Under the pieces are notes generated by a model. That model was not told the DNA's origin. It did not search any database and worked only from the letters and a program-made list of their open reading frames with translations. A stretch of 64,000 nucleotides of DNA. It comes from an uncultured Bacteroidales bacterium (lineage in GTDB: Bacteria > Bacteroidota > Bacteroidia > Bacteroidales > Paludibacteraceae). The DNA lies in NCBI GenBank assembly GCA_937916355.1, contig CALFTM010000058.1:1-64000 (forward strand), written 5' to 3'. Position numbers and translations under genes: made by a program. This document shows, in pieces, positions 26,898 to 35,152 of this stretch; the first letter of the stretch is position 1; each line of letters begins with the position of its first letter.

Positions 26898-28343
26898 ATG
26901 GCTAATTTATACGTATTCGCAATAGGAGGGACAGGTTCCCGTGTTTTACGGTCTTTAACAATGTTATTGGCTGCAGGGGTGAAATGTGAGCATAATATAG
27001 TTCCTATAATAATAGACCCCGATGATTCTGCTGCAGATTTGACTCGTGCCTCAGAATTAATGAAAAAGTATGCTTCTATAAGAAATAAATTGAGTTTTAC
27101 AGATAATGTTGAAAATCGTTTTTTTCAAACTGAAATAAAGCAGATTGTTCCTAATTTCAGGTTGCCTTTGTCAAATACGAGAGATGTCGAGTTTAAAGAT
27201 TATATGGGCTTTGATAGTATGTCTGAAGCTAATAGAGCATTTTTAAGTGTGCTATTTTCAAATGATAACATGAGGTCTGATATGAAAGTTGGTTTTAAGG
27301 GAAATCCTAACATTGGCAGTGTCGTGTTGAACCAATTTTCAGATTCTAAAGAATTTATTGAATTTGCAAATAATTTTAAACAAGGTGATAAAATATTTAT
27401 AGTTAGTTCTATTTTTGGAGGTACAGGGGCAAGCGGCTTTCCGCTATTATTAAAAACATTAAGATCTAATAAAGCATTGCCTATGCACGCTTTAATAAAT
27501 GATGCTAATATTGGTGCTTGTACGGTTCTGCCTTATTTTGGAGTTGTCCAAGATGATAATAGTGCAATAGATTCTTCCACATTTATATCAAAAGCAAAAG
27601 CAGCATTAGAATATTACAATAAAAATATCAGTGGGAATAATTCAATTGATTATTTGTATTATATAGGAGACGCAAAACGTACAAATTATAAGAATTCTGA
27701 GGGTGGAACTACTCAATCTAATAATGCTCATTGGGTTGAATTGTGTGCGGCGCTTGCGATATTAGACTTTGATGGATTATCCAAGCCTGACTTTACTGTT
27801 CATAAAGAGTATGGTATAGAGCAAGATGTGACAGAAATAACTTTTGGTCAACTTTGTGGTAAAACAAAGTCTAAAATCCAACGTCCGTTAATTCAATTAT
27901 ACCTTTTCTATAAACATTTCGTTGAGAAATGTTTAAATGAGAAAGAGTATCTCAAACAGCCATGGGGTAAGGATAATGGGTATCAAGAATCTTTTTTTGG
28001 ATTTGATTTTGTTGAGTCTTTACAAAACTTTTTTCTCAATAAACAAAATCTAGAGGAAAAGGAGCGTAACTATAGTTTTAGAAGATGGTTGGAAGAAATA
28101 ACCTCAAACGACAGGAAGTTTAAACCATTTATTTTAGAAGGAGATGATCCAATTCAGTCTGTTGAAGGGATTACTGTAAAATATGGTCTTTTTGGTTCAA
28201 AAGGTTATTCTCTCATAACTGGATTTTTAAATGATAAGGCAAAAGATATAAAAGCAAGGGAGAATTCACAAGAGCAGAAATTGTTAGATTTATATTTTTC
28301 GGCTACAGATAAGGTAGTTGTAGAAAAAATGAATATTCATTAA
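26898..28343 (+). CDS. Tubulin/FtsZ-like GTP-binding protein
   Basis: A 481-residue protein whose first half fits the tubulin/FtsZ GTPase fold: YVFAIGGTGSRVLRSL at the N-terminus (first glycine loop), an Asp-rich segment after a hydrophobic strand (IIIDPDDSAAD), and IVSSIFGGTGASGFPL at about 167-182, in the place of the tubulin signature loop GGGTGSG. The C-terminal half has no clear match to FtsZ. It is not the cell-division FtsZ. From memory it recalls the divergent FtsZ-like families that co-occur with vWA and OmpA proteins. It may polymerise at the membrane or act as a nucleotide switch. The GTP-binding loops are visible; polymerisation is inference. Confidence 0.72.
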   Translation: MANLYVFAIGGTGSRVLRSLTMLLAAGVKCEHNIVPIIIDPDDSAADLTRASELMKKYASIRNKLSFTDNVENRFFQTEIKQIVPNFRLPLSNTRDVEFKDYMGFDSMSEANRAFLSVLFSNDNMRSDMKVGFKGNPNIGSVVLNQFSDSKEFIEFANNFKQGDKIFIVSSIFGGTGASGFPLLLKTLRSNKALPMHALINDANIGACTVLPYFGVVQDDNSAIDSSTFISKAKAALEYYNKNISGNNSIDYLYYIGDAKRTNYKNSEGGTTQSNNAHWVELCAALAILDFDGLSKPDFTVHKEYGIEQDVTEITFGQLCGKTKSKIQRPLIQLYLFYKHFVEKCLNEKEYLKQPWGKDNGYQESFFGFDFVESLQNFFLNKQNLEEKERNYSFRRWLEEITSNDRKFKPFILEGDDPIQSVEGITVKYGLFGSKGYSLITGFLNDKAKDIKARENSQEQKLLDLYFSATDKVVVEKMNIH

Positions 28344-28360
28344 TCTTTAAAAAAATTCTT

Positions 28361-31300
28361 ATGTCATATATATTTAGATTACACGAACAAGGTGATAACA
28401 CATTGACTGATTGGAGCGAATCAGCTAATTATGGTTCTGATGTCATAAATCAAATAAAAGATCCTGATGGACATACCGCAGCAAAAGAGATCACATCTAT
28501 TCCGTCTCCTTTCGCCCGAATTGATTTGGTGAAAACGGCTTTTAAATTTGTTGTGGATTCAGGTAATTTAAAAGGAAAAACAATTTATCATAAAATGGTT
28601 TCGGACGCACTTGATGTTGCAGAAATATTTTTTAACTATGATAGATTTAAAGATAAAGTTGATATTCTAAAATGGGATAAAAACGTAGAACTCGCCAATT
28701 TAAAAAATGGGCAAGATGCCCATAAGTCAGTCTTTAATACGTTATATACTTTTTTGAATCAAGATTCAAAATCGTATAATTTCGATTATGCAGACTGTTT
28801 TTATTTGCTCCGTTATAAGGGAGAACATAGAAAAAGCAAATTAGATATAATTGGGGCAACATCTCCTGCTACATTGTTTTTTAGTTCAGCCAATGATTTG
28901 AGTTATCTTTCTGATGATTTCCATTTTTCTAATGATAAGCCTTTTGATGGCGGATATGTGCCTTTATATGAAAGAGATAAGGATTTTGTAGGCTGTTTTT
29001 TTGCATTGAGGGAGCAGTATCCGTTGTTCTCAAGTAGATTTCCTGAAGTTTCTAAGTATTTAGATGCCACCTATAATCAACTGGACTCGACAATAAAGGA
29101 TGAGGTTGATAAAGCTGATATTTCTAATTATGATAAATTATCTTATGATGGGGCTAATGAAGTTTCTATCTTAAATGATTTCTTCTTTTTTAAGAAAAGG
29201 GAAAGTTTAAGTAGCATAAATAATTCAGACTTTATTATTAAATCAAATAAAAATGATTTAAAGCCGCTTGTCCTTCCGGTTAAAGAGGGGACTTTGTATG
29301 CAAATTGGAATTATTCTCAAGGTACTTGGGGTACTGACAAAAAAGCTCCATACTATGAGCAAAAAAGTTTAAAAGAAAGAGTGTTGCCTTTTGATGGAAC
29401 TAAATATCCATATCTAACAATTAGTGATTTTTTGGAGGATACGATTATAGCAGTAGATTATGAATTCAATTCAAGTCAGTTTTATGATTTTATACCCCAA
29501 GATAAACATAATGAAGCAACTAAGGATAGAACTTATTTATGTCCATTGAAAAGTAGTTTTTTTGATTATTTTACCACAGATGAATTACTGAATGATAATA
29601 TGTTGACAATTGAGCCTTTAAGCGGAGGAGGTTTGTTTGTAAGGCTTACTATTCCTGTTCAGAATGGAAAAAATGTCATTTATGAAAAAAATTATTTTGT
29701 TAATAGTGAGGTAGACAGAGAAAATAATAGAGGGAATATCGTTATGAGAGATTTTTCATTAGCAATGTTTCCTAATGTGAAATTTTCACAGCCTGAATTG
29801 GCCTATTATCGTATTGGTTTGATGACAAGATTTAATGATCAACCTCATTATAGTTTGAAGTGTTACAATAACGAAGTTGGATTAATAAATGCTAAAAATG
29901 AATATGTTAGAAATCAGTCTGTTAATGAGGTGGTTCAGTGTAAGAATATAGCAATAGAAAAAGCCAACATAGATTACATAGTTGTTAACTGTGCCGGTTC
30001 AAATGGTTTGATATTGCCTATATTTAAGAACCAAAATGGATCCGATAAATATTCTTTTGCAATTGATTTTGGAACTACTAATACGCACATAGAATATAAT
30101 GTGAATGGAGGAAGTAGTAAATCTTTTGATATAACTGAAAATGATTTACAACTTTCTTTTTTGTCAAAATATGAAAGAGAGCGTAAAGAGGTGTTCTATT
30201 CTGATTTTATACCTGAGATCATTGGGAGTGTTGATGGTGAATTTAAATTTCCTATCAGAACTGTATTGTCAGAAGCTAATGGTATAAATTGGAAAAGTGC
30301 GATTTCCCCTTTGGTTCATGCAAATATTCCTTTTACTTATGAAAAGAGAATACCATATAAGTATAACAAAGTTACCTCTAATTTGAAATGGTCAAATAAT
30401 ATCAACAATATATCCCAAGTGAGATGTTATATTGAGTCTTTAATGTTGTTACTTCGGAACAAAGTTTTGTTGAATGGAGGAGATTTAGCAGATACTAAAA
30501 TTATTTGGTTTTACCCTATAAGCATGACCAATGCTAGATTTAATGATTTTAAGATGGTTTGGTTAGAGGCTTATAAAAAATATTTTGATGCAGATTACGA
30601 TGACGATAAAACTAGTATAAAAAAGGTAATTCCTATGACAGAGTCTATTGCTCCATATAAATATTATAATGCAAACATAGCCGCAGCAGCCAATATGGTT
30701 ACTATTGATATCGGAGGGGAGACTACTGATGTAGTAATTGCAGAAAATAATGAAATAAAATGTATTACATCTTTTAGATTTGCTGCAAATTCAGTGTTTG
30801 GAGATGGTTATACAGGTGTAGATTCAAAGCAAAATGGAATAATAAGACAATTTAAATCTGGTATTTATGAGGTATTAAAAGATAATAACCTTTCTGAATT
30901 AAAAGACATATTTGAATCTTTAGATAATAAAAATATTTCGGCTGATATTGCATCATTCCTTTTCTCTTTGGTTGAAAATCAAAGTGTAAAAAATAAAGAA
31001 ATTTCAGACAAGGTGGATTTTAATAAAATTTTGAGAGTCGGAAATGCTCAAAACATTGTTATTCTTATTTTTTATACTGCTATTATATATCATGTTGCAA
31101 GTATTATGAAAGCAAAAAATTTGAGTATGCCTCGATATTTTACATTTAGCGGAAATGGCTCAAAGATAGTTACTATTCTAACATTAGATATGGGTAAAAA
31201 TGGCGTATTGTCGCGCTATACGCGTTATATATTTTCAAAAATTTATAATAGGCCTTTTCACACAGATGGACTAGGAATTGAAATAGCAAAAAATCCTAAA

Positions 31301-31744
31301 ATTGCAACTTGTAAGGGTGGCTTGTCGCAACCTGAGGAACAGACTCCATTAGGGGTGAAAAACTTAAAAATTATTTTAAAAAGTACTGATAATAACACGT
31401 TTATAATAGATGAAGATTATAAATTAATTGATGATAATAAAAATGAATATATCAAGAAAACTGTAGAACAAGTAAAAGTGTTTTTTGAATTTCTTTTCAG
31501 CCTAAATAGTGAGTTCAATTTTAAAGAATATTTTGGAATAGAGCATAATTCAATCAATTTGGCGAAAGACATCTGCAATAAAGACTTAGAGACTTATGTT
31601 AATCGAGGATTAGATTACAAATTAAAAGAAGTTGCTCCTGAAGATAAAGTGGAAGAAACTATGTTTTTTTATGCAATTTCAGGAGTTATGCATGCATTGG
31701 CAGATGAAATATGCAATCAAAATAGTTTAAATTCAAATAGTTGA
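28361..31744 (+). CDS. Large protein with an actin/Hsp70-type ATPase core
   Basis: A 1127-residue protein. The first 560 residues are not recognised. The remainder contains the nucleotide-binding marks of the actin/Hsp70/sugar-kinase fold in the right order: phosphate-1 loop FAIDFGTTNTHIEY at about 566-579, phosphate-2 loop TIDIGGETTDVVI near 780-792 and an adenosine-type motif FTFSGNGSKIV near 927-937. It is not DnaK: it lacks the usual substrate-binding domain layout. Large actin-fold proteins such as SrfB should be compared. It sits 17 bases after the tubulin-like gene and 6 bases before the next one. Placing a tubulin-like and an actin-like protein in one operon is unusual. Confidence 0.7.
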   Translation: MSYIFRLHEQGDNTLTDWSESANYGSDVINQIKDPDGHTAAKEITSIPSPFARIDLVKTAFKFVVDSGNLKGKTIYHKMVSDALDVAEIFFNYDRFKDKVDILKWDKNVELANLKNGQDAHKSVFNTLYTFLNQDSKSYNFDYADCFYLLRYKGEHRKSKLDIIGATSPATLFFSSANDLSYLSDDFHFSNDKPFDGGYVPLYERDKDFVGCFFALREQYPLFSSRFPEVSKYLDATYNQLDSTIKDEVDKADISNYDKLSYDGANEVSILNDFFFFKKRESLSSINNSDFIIKSNKNDLKPLVLPVKEGTLYANWNYSQGTWGTDKKAPYYEQKSLKERVLPFDGTKYPYLTISDFLEDTIIAVDYEFNSSQFYDFIPQDKHNEATKDRTYLCPLKSSFFDYFTTDELLNDNMLTIEPLSGGGLFVRLTIPVQNGKNVIYEKNYFVNSEVDRENNRGNIVMRDFSLAMFPNVKFSQPELAYYRIGLMTRFNDQPHYSLKCYNNEVGLINAKNEYVRNQSVNEVVQCKNIAIEKANIDYIVVNCAGSNGLILPIFKNQNGSDKYSFAIDFGTTNTHIEYNVNGGSSKSFDITENDLQLSFLSKYERERKEVFYSDFIPEIIGSVDGEFKFPIRTVLSEANGINWKSAISPLVHANIPFTYEKRIPYKYNKVTSNLKWSNNINNISQVRCYIESLMLLLRNKVLLNGGDLADTKIIWFYPISMTNARFNDFKMVWLEAYKKYFDADYDDDKTSIKKVIPMTESIAPYKYYNANIAAAANMVTIDIGGETTDVVIAENNEIKCITSFRFAANSVFGDGYTGVDSKQNGIIRQFKSGIYEVLKDNNLSELKDIFESLDNKNISADIASFLFSLVENQSVKNKEISDKVDFNKILRVGNAQNIVILIFYTAIIYHVASIMKAKNLSMPRYFTFSGNGSKIVTILTLDMGKNGVLSRYTRYIFSKIYNRPFHTDGLGIEIAKNPKIATCKGGLSQPEEQTPLGVKNLKIILKSTDNNTFIIDEDYKLIDDNKNEYIKKTVEQVKVFFEFLFSLNSEFNFKEYFGIEHNSINLAKDICNKDLETYVNRGLDYKLKEVAPEDKVEETMFFYAISGVMHALADEICNQNSLNSNS

Positions 31745-31750
31745 TAAATT

Positions 31751-32428
31751 ATGATGTGTGTTATTGGTCTTATTATCATACTTTTAGTGGTGTATGGTTT
31801 ATATTCTCTTAAACAAGAAATCATAACGCTTAAAAGTCGTGTTAAAAGTTTGGAGTCTAAGTTAGAAAAGGAAAAAGATTGGAATGGAGGTAGCTCTAAT
31901 ATACAAAGAAGTTCAAATTTAGCTCCTGACTCAAAAAATATATCTAATGATTGTGACGAATGTTCTGGAAATAAATCTCAGAATAAAAAAGTAAAACAAT
32001 CTGAAAAAAGAACTGATGATAAGAGATCAAAAGTTTCTGGTCCCTTGAATAATAAGGAACGTGTTGATGAAGTTACTACTCAATCAAAGTCCAAGGAAGA
32101 GGGCGTGTCGAAAGAGAAATTAGTTGAACCGCAAGAAACTTTTCTTTATGCTAAACAGTTTGATAAAGGTGAGTTGAAGATTTGCAATAAAAGCGATGCT
32201 TTTTACAAATTGCAGATAGTGTCAGATGATGAGGCAAAATTTGAGTTTTGTGGTGATTTATCTAGGGCAATGAATAATTTTAATGCAGTATTTGATGATG
32301 TAATTGATTATTCAGGTTCTTCTTCTACGGCAACTAAATGTAATATGGTAGAAAAAGGAGAAGCTAAACGAATTAGTGATAGTAAGTGGAAAGTTGTAAA
32401 AAAAGCTAAAATTGAATTTTTGTTATGA
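31751..32428 (+). CDS. Small membrane-anchored protein with coiled coil
   Basis: A 225-residue protein of unknown function. An N-terminal membrane helix (about 3-18) leads into a short coiled coil (LKQEIITLKSRVKSLESKL), a long charged, low-complexity linker to about 125, and a C-terminal compact domain of about 95 residues. Its stop codon overlaps the start of the MotA-like gene (ATGA), so it is translationally coupled to the motor genes and may be an adaptor between the cytoplasmic proteins and the membrane complex. Confidence 0.7.
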   Translation: MMCVIGLIIILLVVYGLYSLKQEIITLKSRVKSLESKLEKEKDWNGGSSNIQRSSNLAPDSKNISNDCDECSGNKSQNKKVKQSEKRTDDKRSKVSGPLNNKERVDEVTTQSKSKEEGVSKEKLVEPQETFLYAKQFDKGELKICNKSDAFYKLQIVSDDEAKFEFCGDLSRAMNNFNAVFDDVIDYSGSSSTATKCNMVEKGEAKRISDSKWKVVKKAKIEFLL

Positions 32429-34047
32429 GTGTACATAGTTTTGTGATAGTTGCTGTTATAGTAACGGTACTTTATTTTCAAATTAAATACTTTTTCAAAT
32501 TTAAAGATAGGTTAGTAGAATTCAAAACTATTTTTTCAAAGAATGAGTTGCTTTGCAATTATGATTCTTTGATTGTTATTTCATCTTCTATTCCAAAAGC
32601 AATAGAACTGGAAGAGAAGTACAATCGTTTGATAGAAAAAAAGAAGGGGTTGTTTGAACTGGAAGATAATGATTATGAACTCAATAAGTTAGAAGAAGAA
32701 ATTGATTCCATTGTGGCAAAATATAAAATGTTGTCCGAGAACGATCATTATGAAATAGAAAAAGAAGATGTTTTTAGTGGGATTTTAAATTCAATAAACA
32801 AATACTTGTATAAAAATAAAGAGACGGTTGCAGATTTCAACATTATGAAAGATATTGTTGAAAGAAATTGTGAAGTAGAAGAAAATGAGTTGCATACATT
32901 AGTGCCAATACCATTGTATTGTGGTTTAGTAGGAACAATGGCAGGTATCCTAGTGGGAGTTATGTATCTCGTTTTGTCTGGGTCTTTAACATCTTTATTG
33001 ACATCGTCGGATAATACAGGTGCAGATGGAGTGTTGGCATTGCTTTCAGGAGTTGGCATTGCAATGTTTTGTAGTATTGTAGGAGTTGTGCTAACGACTT
33101 ATGCTTCTTTGTCTTTGAAAGATGCGAAAAAGGAAGAAGAAAAAGGAAAACATGAGTTTTTGAGCTGGATTCAGGCTAATCTTTTACCAACTTTGTCAAA
33201 TGGTATGTCGGACACGATTAGACGATTTACAGAAAATTTGCAAGGGTTTAATGAAATGTTCTCTTCGAATACAAAGCACTTGCAAAAAACTTTAAGTATT
33301 GTAAATCAAACATCACAGGGACAGGTTGACATTATATCGGCAAGCAACCAAATTATAGAGAGTATTAACAATCTAAAAATAAGGCAAATTGCGACCGCTA
33401 ATATCGAAGTATATGACAAATTGAAAGATTGTGGAGAAGAGATCGGAGCATTGTCTGAATATCTTAAAACAGTAAATAGTTATCTTACAAAGGTGGATTC
33501 TCTTTCTGAAAAATTAGATGATGCTGATAATCGATTTAGAATGATTGAAGAGATGGCGCATTTTTTTAAGGATGAGCGAGCTAGCTTGGAAATGGTAAAA
33601 GGGAAAATTTCAATGGCAGTGGGAGAAATGGATAGTGAGTTTAGTATTGCCATGTCTGATTTGCAGAATAAATTAGGAGGAAGTATAAAGCAATTAGCTA
33701 TCCACACGACAGAACAGACGCAAACTTACGAGAAGACAATAGAAGAACAACGGAAAGTTTTGGAAAGTAAAACTTCTGATATGTCTAAGTTAGTAGCAGA
33801 TATGAATAAAATGGCAGACGTGAAAGATAGTATCTCAAAAATGGGAAAATCAATTTCTGAACAAAATCAAAAATTGGAAAAATTAGCTGATGCTATCAAG
33901 GAAATGGTTAATGCTAAGGCCTCAAATGGAACTATCACTCCGTTTATGCCTAAGTGGGTAAAATGGGGCGCAATTTCACTGGGTAGTGTTCTTTTCTTGT
34001 CTTGTATGTTATCTATAATGTCGGTTGTGTCACAATTTATTCGGTAG
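32425..34047 (+). CDS. MotA/TolQ/ExbB-like stator subunit with long coiled-coil tail
   Basis: A 540-residue inner-membrane protein. After a membrane helix at 5-22 and a cytoplasmic helical region, it has the channel-forming pair of helices of the MotA/TolQ/ExbB/ZorA group at about 163-188 (CGLVGTMAGILVG, with the typical GLxGT) and 200-228. A cytoplasmic region of about 280 residues follows, largely coiled coil, and the chain ends in another strongly hydrophobic helix (about 513-535). ZorA of the Zorya defence system also has a long cytoplasmic tail, but a closing membrane helix would bring this tail back to the membrane. Together with the next gene it should form an ion-driven stator. Confidence 0.78.
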   Translation: MSVHSFVIVAVIVTVLYFQIKYFFKFKDRLVEFKTIFSKNELLCNYDSLIVISSSIPKAIELEEKYNRLIEKKKGLFELEDNDYELNKLEEEIDSIVAKYKMLSENDHYEIEKEDVFSGILNSINKYLYKNKETVADFNIMKDIVERNCEVEENELHTLVPIPLYCGLVGTMAGILVGVMYLVLSGSLTSLLTSSDNTGADGVLALLSGVGIAMFCSIVGVVLTTYASLSLKDAKKEEEKGKHEFLSWIQANLLPTLSNGMSDTIRRFTENLQGFNEMFSSNTKHLQKTLSIVNQTSQGQVDIISASNQIIESINNLKIRQIATANIEVYDKLKDCGEEIGALSEYLKTVNSYLTKVDSLSEKLDDADNRFRMIEEMAHFFKDERASLEMVKGKISMAVGEMDSEFSIAMSDLQNKLGGSIKQLAIHTTEQTQTYEKTIEEQRKVLESKTSDMSKLVADMNKMADVKDSISKMGKSISEQNQKLEKLADAIKEMVNAKASNGTITPFMPKWVKWGAISLGSVLFLSCMLSIMSVVSQFIR

Positions 34048-34052
34048 GATAT

Positions 34053-34727
34053 ATGGCGGAAAAAAAAGAGTCTTTTTTTTGGACAAGCTATTCGGATTTG
34101 ATGACTAGCTTGTTTTTTGTGATGTTGCTACTTTTTATAATGACAATCGCTTTGACTCATAATGCGGTTGTCAGGTTAGAAAATGAAAAAAAAGCAACGG
34201 AGCAAGAGTTAAACAAAATAAAGGAGTTACAGGAGGCGGTGAAGAAAATAGATACAAGATATTTCGAGTATGATTCTAAATTTAAGCGTCATACATTAAA
34301 ACGTATTTCAGTGTCTTTTAAACCGGCTAGTTCTGATATTTATGATATATCAAATTCAGATAGGAGTAAGTTAGAATCTGCAGGACGTGCGATTGAATAC
34401 TTTTTGAGAGATGTAAAAAAAACTATGCCTAATGCAGAGTATCTTGTTATCATCGAAGGACAGAGTTCTTTAGACAGATACCCTTATAATGATGAGCTAA
34501 GTTACAAAAGGGCTTTGGCGTTAAATAATTTTTGGAAGAAAAAAGGAATAACCTTCAAAGGTCTTCCTTGTGAAGTGTTAGTTTCAGGTAGCGGTTGTAA
34601 TAGTAAATTCAGAATAAAACCTGAACGTGTGAGTAAGTTTAAAAAAGGGAAACGATATTATGTGGCAAATGAAAAAAATCAGAGGTTTGTTATACATATT
34701 ATTCCCAAACCGGGTGATTTTAACTGA
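34053..34727 (+). CDS. MotB/ZorB-like OmpA-family stator subunit
   Basis: A 224-residue protein with one membrane helix (about 15-33) and a C-terminal OmpA-like peptidoglycan-binding domain. The segment SYSDLMTSLFFVMLLLF aligns with the MotB membrane helix (YADFMTAMMAFF), so D15 is in the place of the ion-carrying Asp. LVIIEGQSS and DELSYKRALALNNFW match the OmpA motifs for peptidoglycan binding. A longer frame begins at a TTG inside the preceding gene; the ATG five bases past its stop is the better start. It would anchor the motor to the cell wall. Downstream sequence is remnant-like. Confidence 0.8.
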   Translation: MAEKKESFFWTSYSDLMTSLFFVMLLLFIMTIALTHNAVVRLENEKKATEQELNKIKELQEAVKKIDTRYFEYDSKFKRHTLKRISVSFKPASSDIYDISNSDRSKLESAGRAIEYFLRDVKKTMPNAEYLVIIEGQSSLDRYPYNDELSYKRALALNNFWKKKGITFKGLPCEVLVSGSGCNSKFRIKPERVSKFKKGKRYYVANEKNQRFVIHIIPKPGDFN

Positions 34728-35055
34728 AATTCTTATTATTACGAAGATATTGCGTATGTTTTATTTTGCTTTGTTAGTAGTTGTGAAGGTCTACCCAAAC
34801 GACAAAGTAAAAGAAATTTGGGCATCAAGGAGTATTGTTTATTTACCAATGAAAAATTGGCAAAAGCAGTCAAATTGCGACGGTTCGAAGAATGCTCGAA
34901 AAATATGATGTTGCCTCAATTTAGTGGTGGGGAATGTCGAATTATTGTCCCATTCTCGTTCATATCTCCCGTTTATTTCTTATTTGAAAGAAAAGAATGG
35001 TGTGATTTCTTTTTGATATTATCAATAACGTTTTTTTTTTTTGATTTAAAATTAC
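34728..35055. other. Island edge: non-coding sequence and a gene remnant
   Basis: No intact gene is supported. 34728-34867 has no recognised content. 34868-34995 is a broken copy of the 3' end of the nuclease-helicase gene, annotated separately. 34996-35055 is very AT-rich and ends in a T13 run before the promoter box of the next gene. Two open frames of 82 and 90 codons cross this region in frames that do not match the remnant and look accidental. Confidence 0.6.
34868..34995 (+). pseudogene. Broken 3' fragment of a second nuclease-helicase copy
   Basis: 34868-34921 is nearly identical to about 24409-24471 of the helicase gene, and 34922-34995 to about 24643-24715. The intervening stretch of about 170 bases is deleted, and one extra T (GATGTTGCC instead of GATGTGCC) breaks the frame. 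The final residues after the match differ (KEKNGVISF then stop, against KERGLVVVL then stop), so the remnant comes from a related second copy, not an exact recent duplicate. It marks the right edge of the AT-rich island. Confidence 0.85.
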
Positions 35056-35063
35056 TAATTTTG
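35056..35063 (+). promoter_or_regulatory. -7 promoter box for the DUF3592-like gene
   Basis: TAATTTTG is a perfect TAnnTTTG box. The -33 position falls in a T-run and has TTTT in place of TTTG. The transcript would start near 35069, just before the predicted pseudoknot. Confidence 0.5.
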
Positions 35064-35078
35064 CAAAAAAAAGCTTTG

Positions 35079-35136
35079 GCGAGTGTCTAAATGAGGTTCG
35101 GACGCTTGCTAATGCAAAAAAGATTTAACGAACCTC
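35079..35136 (+). promoter_or_regulatory. Predicted H-type pseudoknot in a 5' leader
   Basis: GCGAGTGTC (35079-35087) pairs with GACGCTTGC (35101-35109), nine pairs with two G-U. Its loop carries GAGGTTCG (35093-35100), which pairs perfectly with CGAACCTC (35129-35136). The two stems abut with no spare base between 35100 and 35101, so they could stack on each other, as in compact pseudoknot riboswitches. The start codon follows 16 bases later. I do not match it to a known riboswitch class. Confidence 0.55.
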
Positions 35137-35152
35137 TAAAAAATTTTAAATC

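Noticed and set aside
26898..28343. Cell-division FtsZ
   Set aside because: The glycine loops are divergent, the C-terminal half does not match, and the gene is not in a division cluster.
28361..31744. DnaK/Hsp70 chaperone
   Set aside because: Only the nucleotide-binding motifs agree. The protein is far longer, with a 560-residue unknown N-terminal part and no usual substrate-binding domain.
32425..34727. Flagellar MotAB
   Set aside because: No flagellar genes are near, the MotA-like protein has a long coiled-coil tail and an additional terminal helix, and the context is a mixed island operon.
34660..35090. Two open frames of 82 and 90 codons after the OmpA-like gene
   Set aside because: They cross the helicase remnant in the wrong frames, overlap each other, and look like chance frames in decayed sequence.
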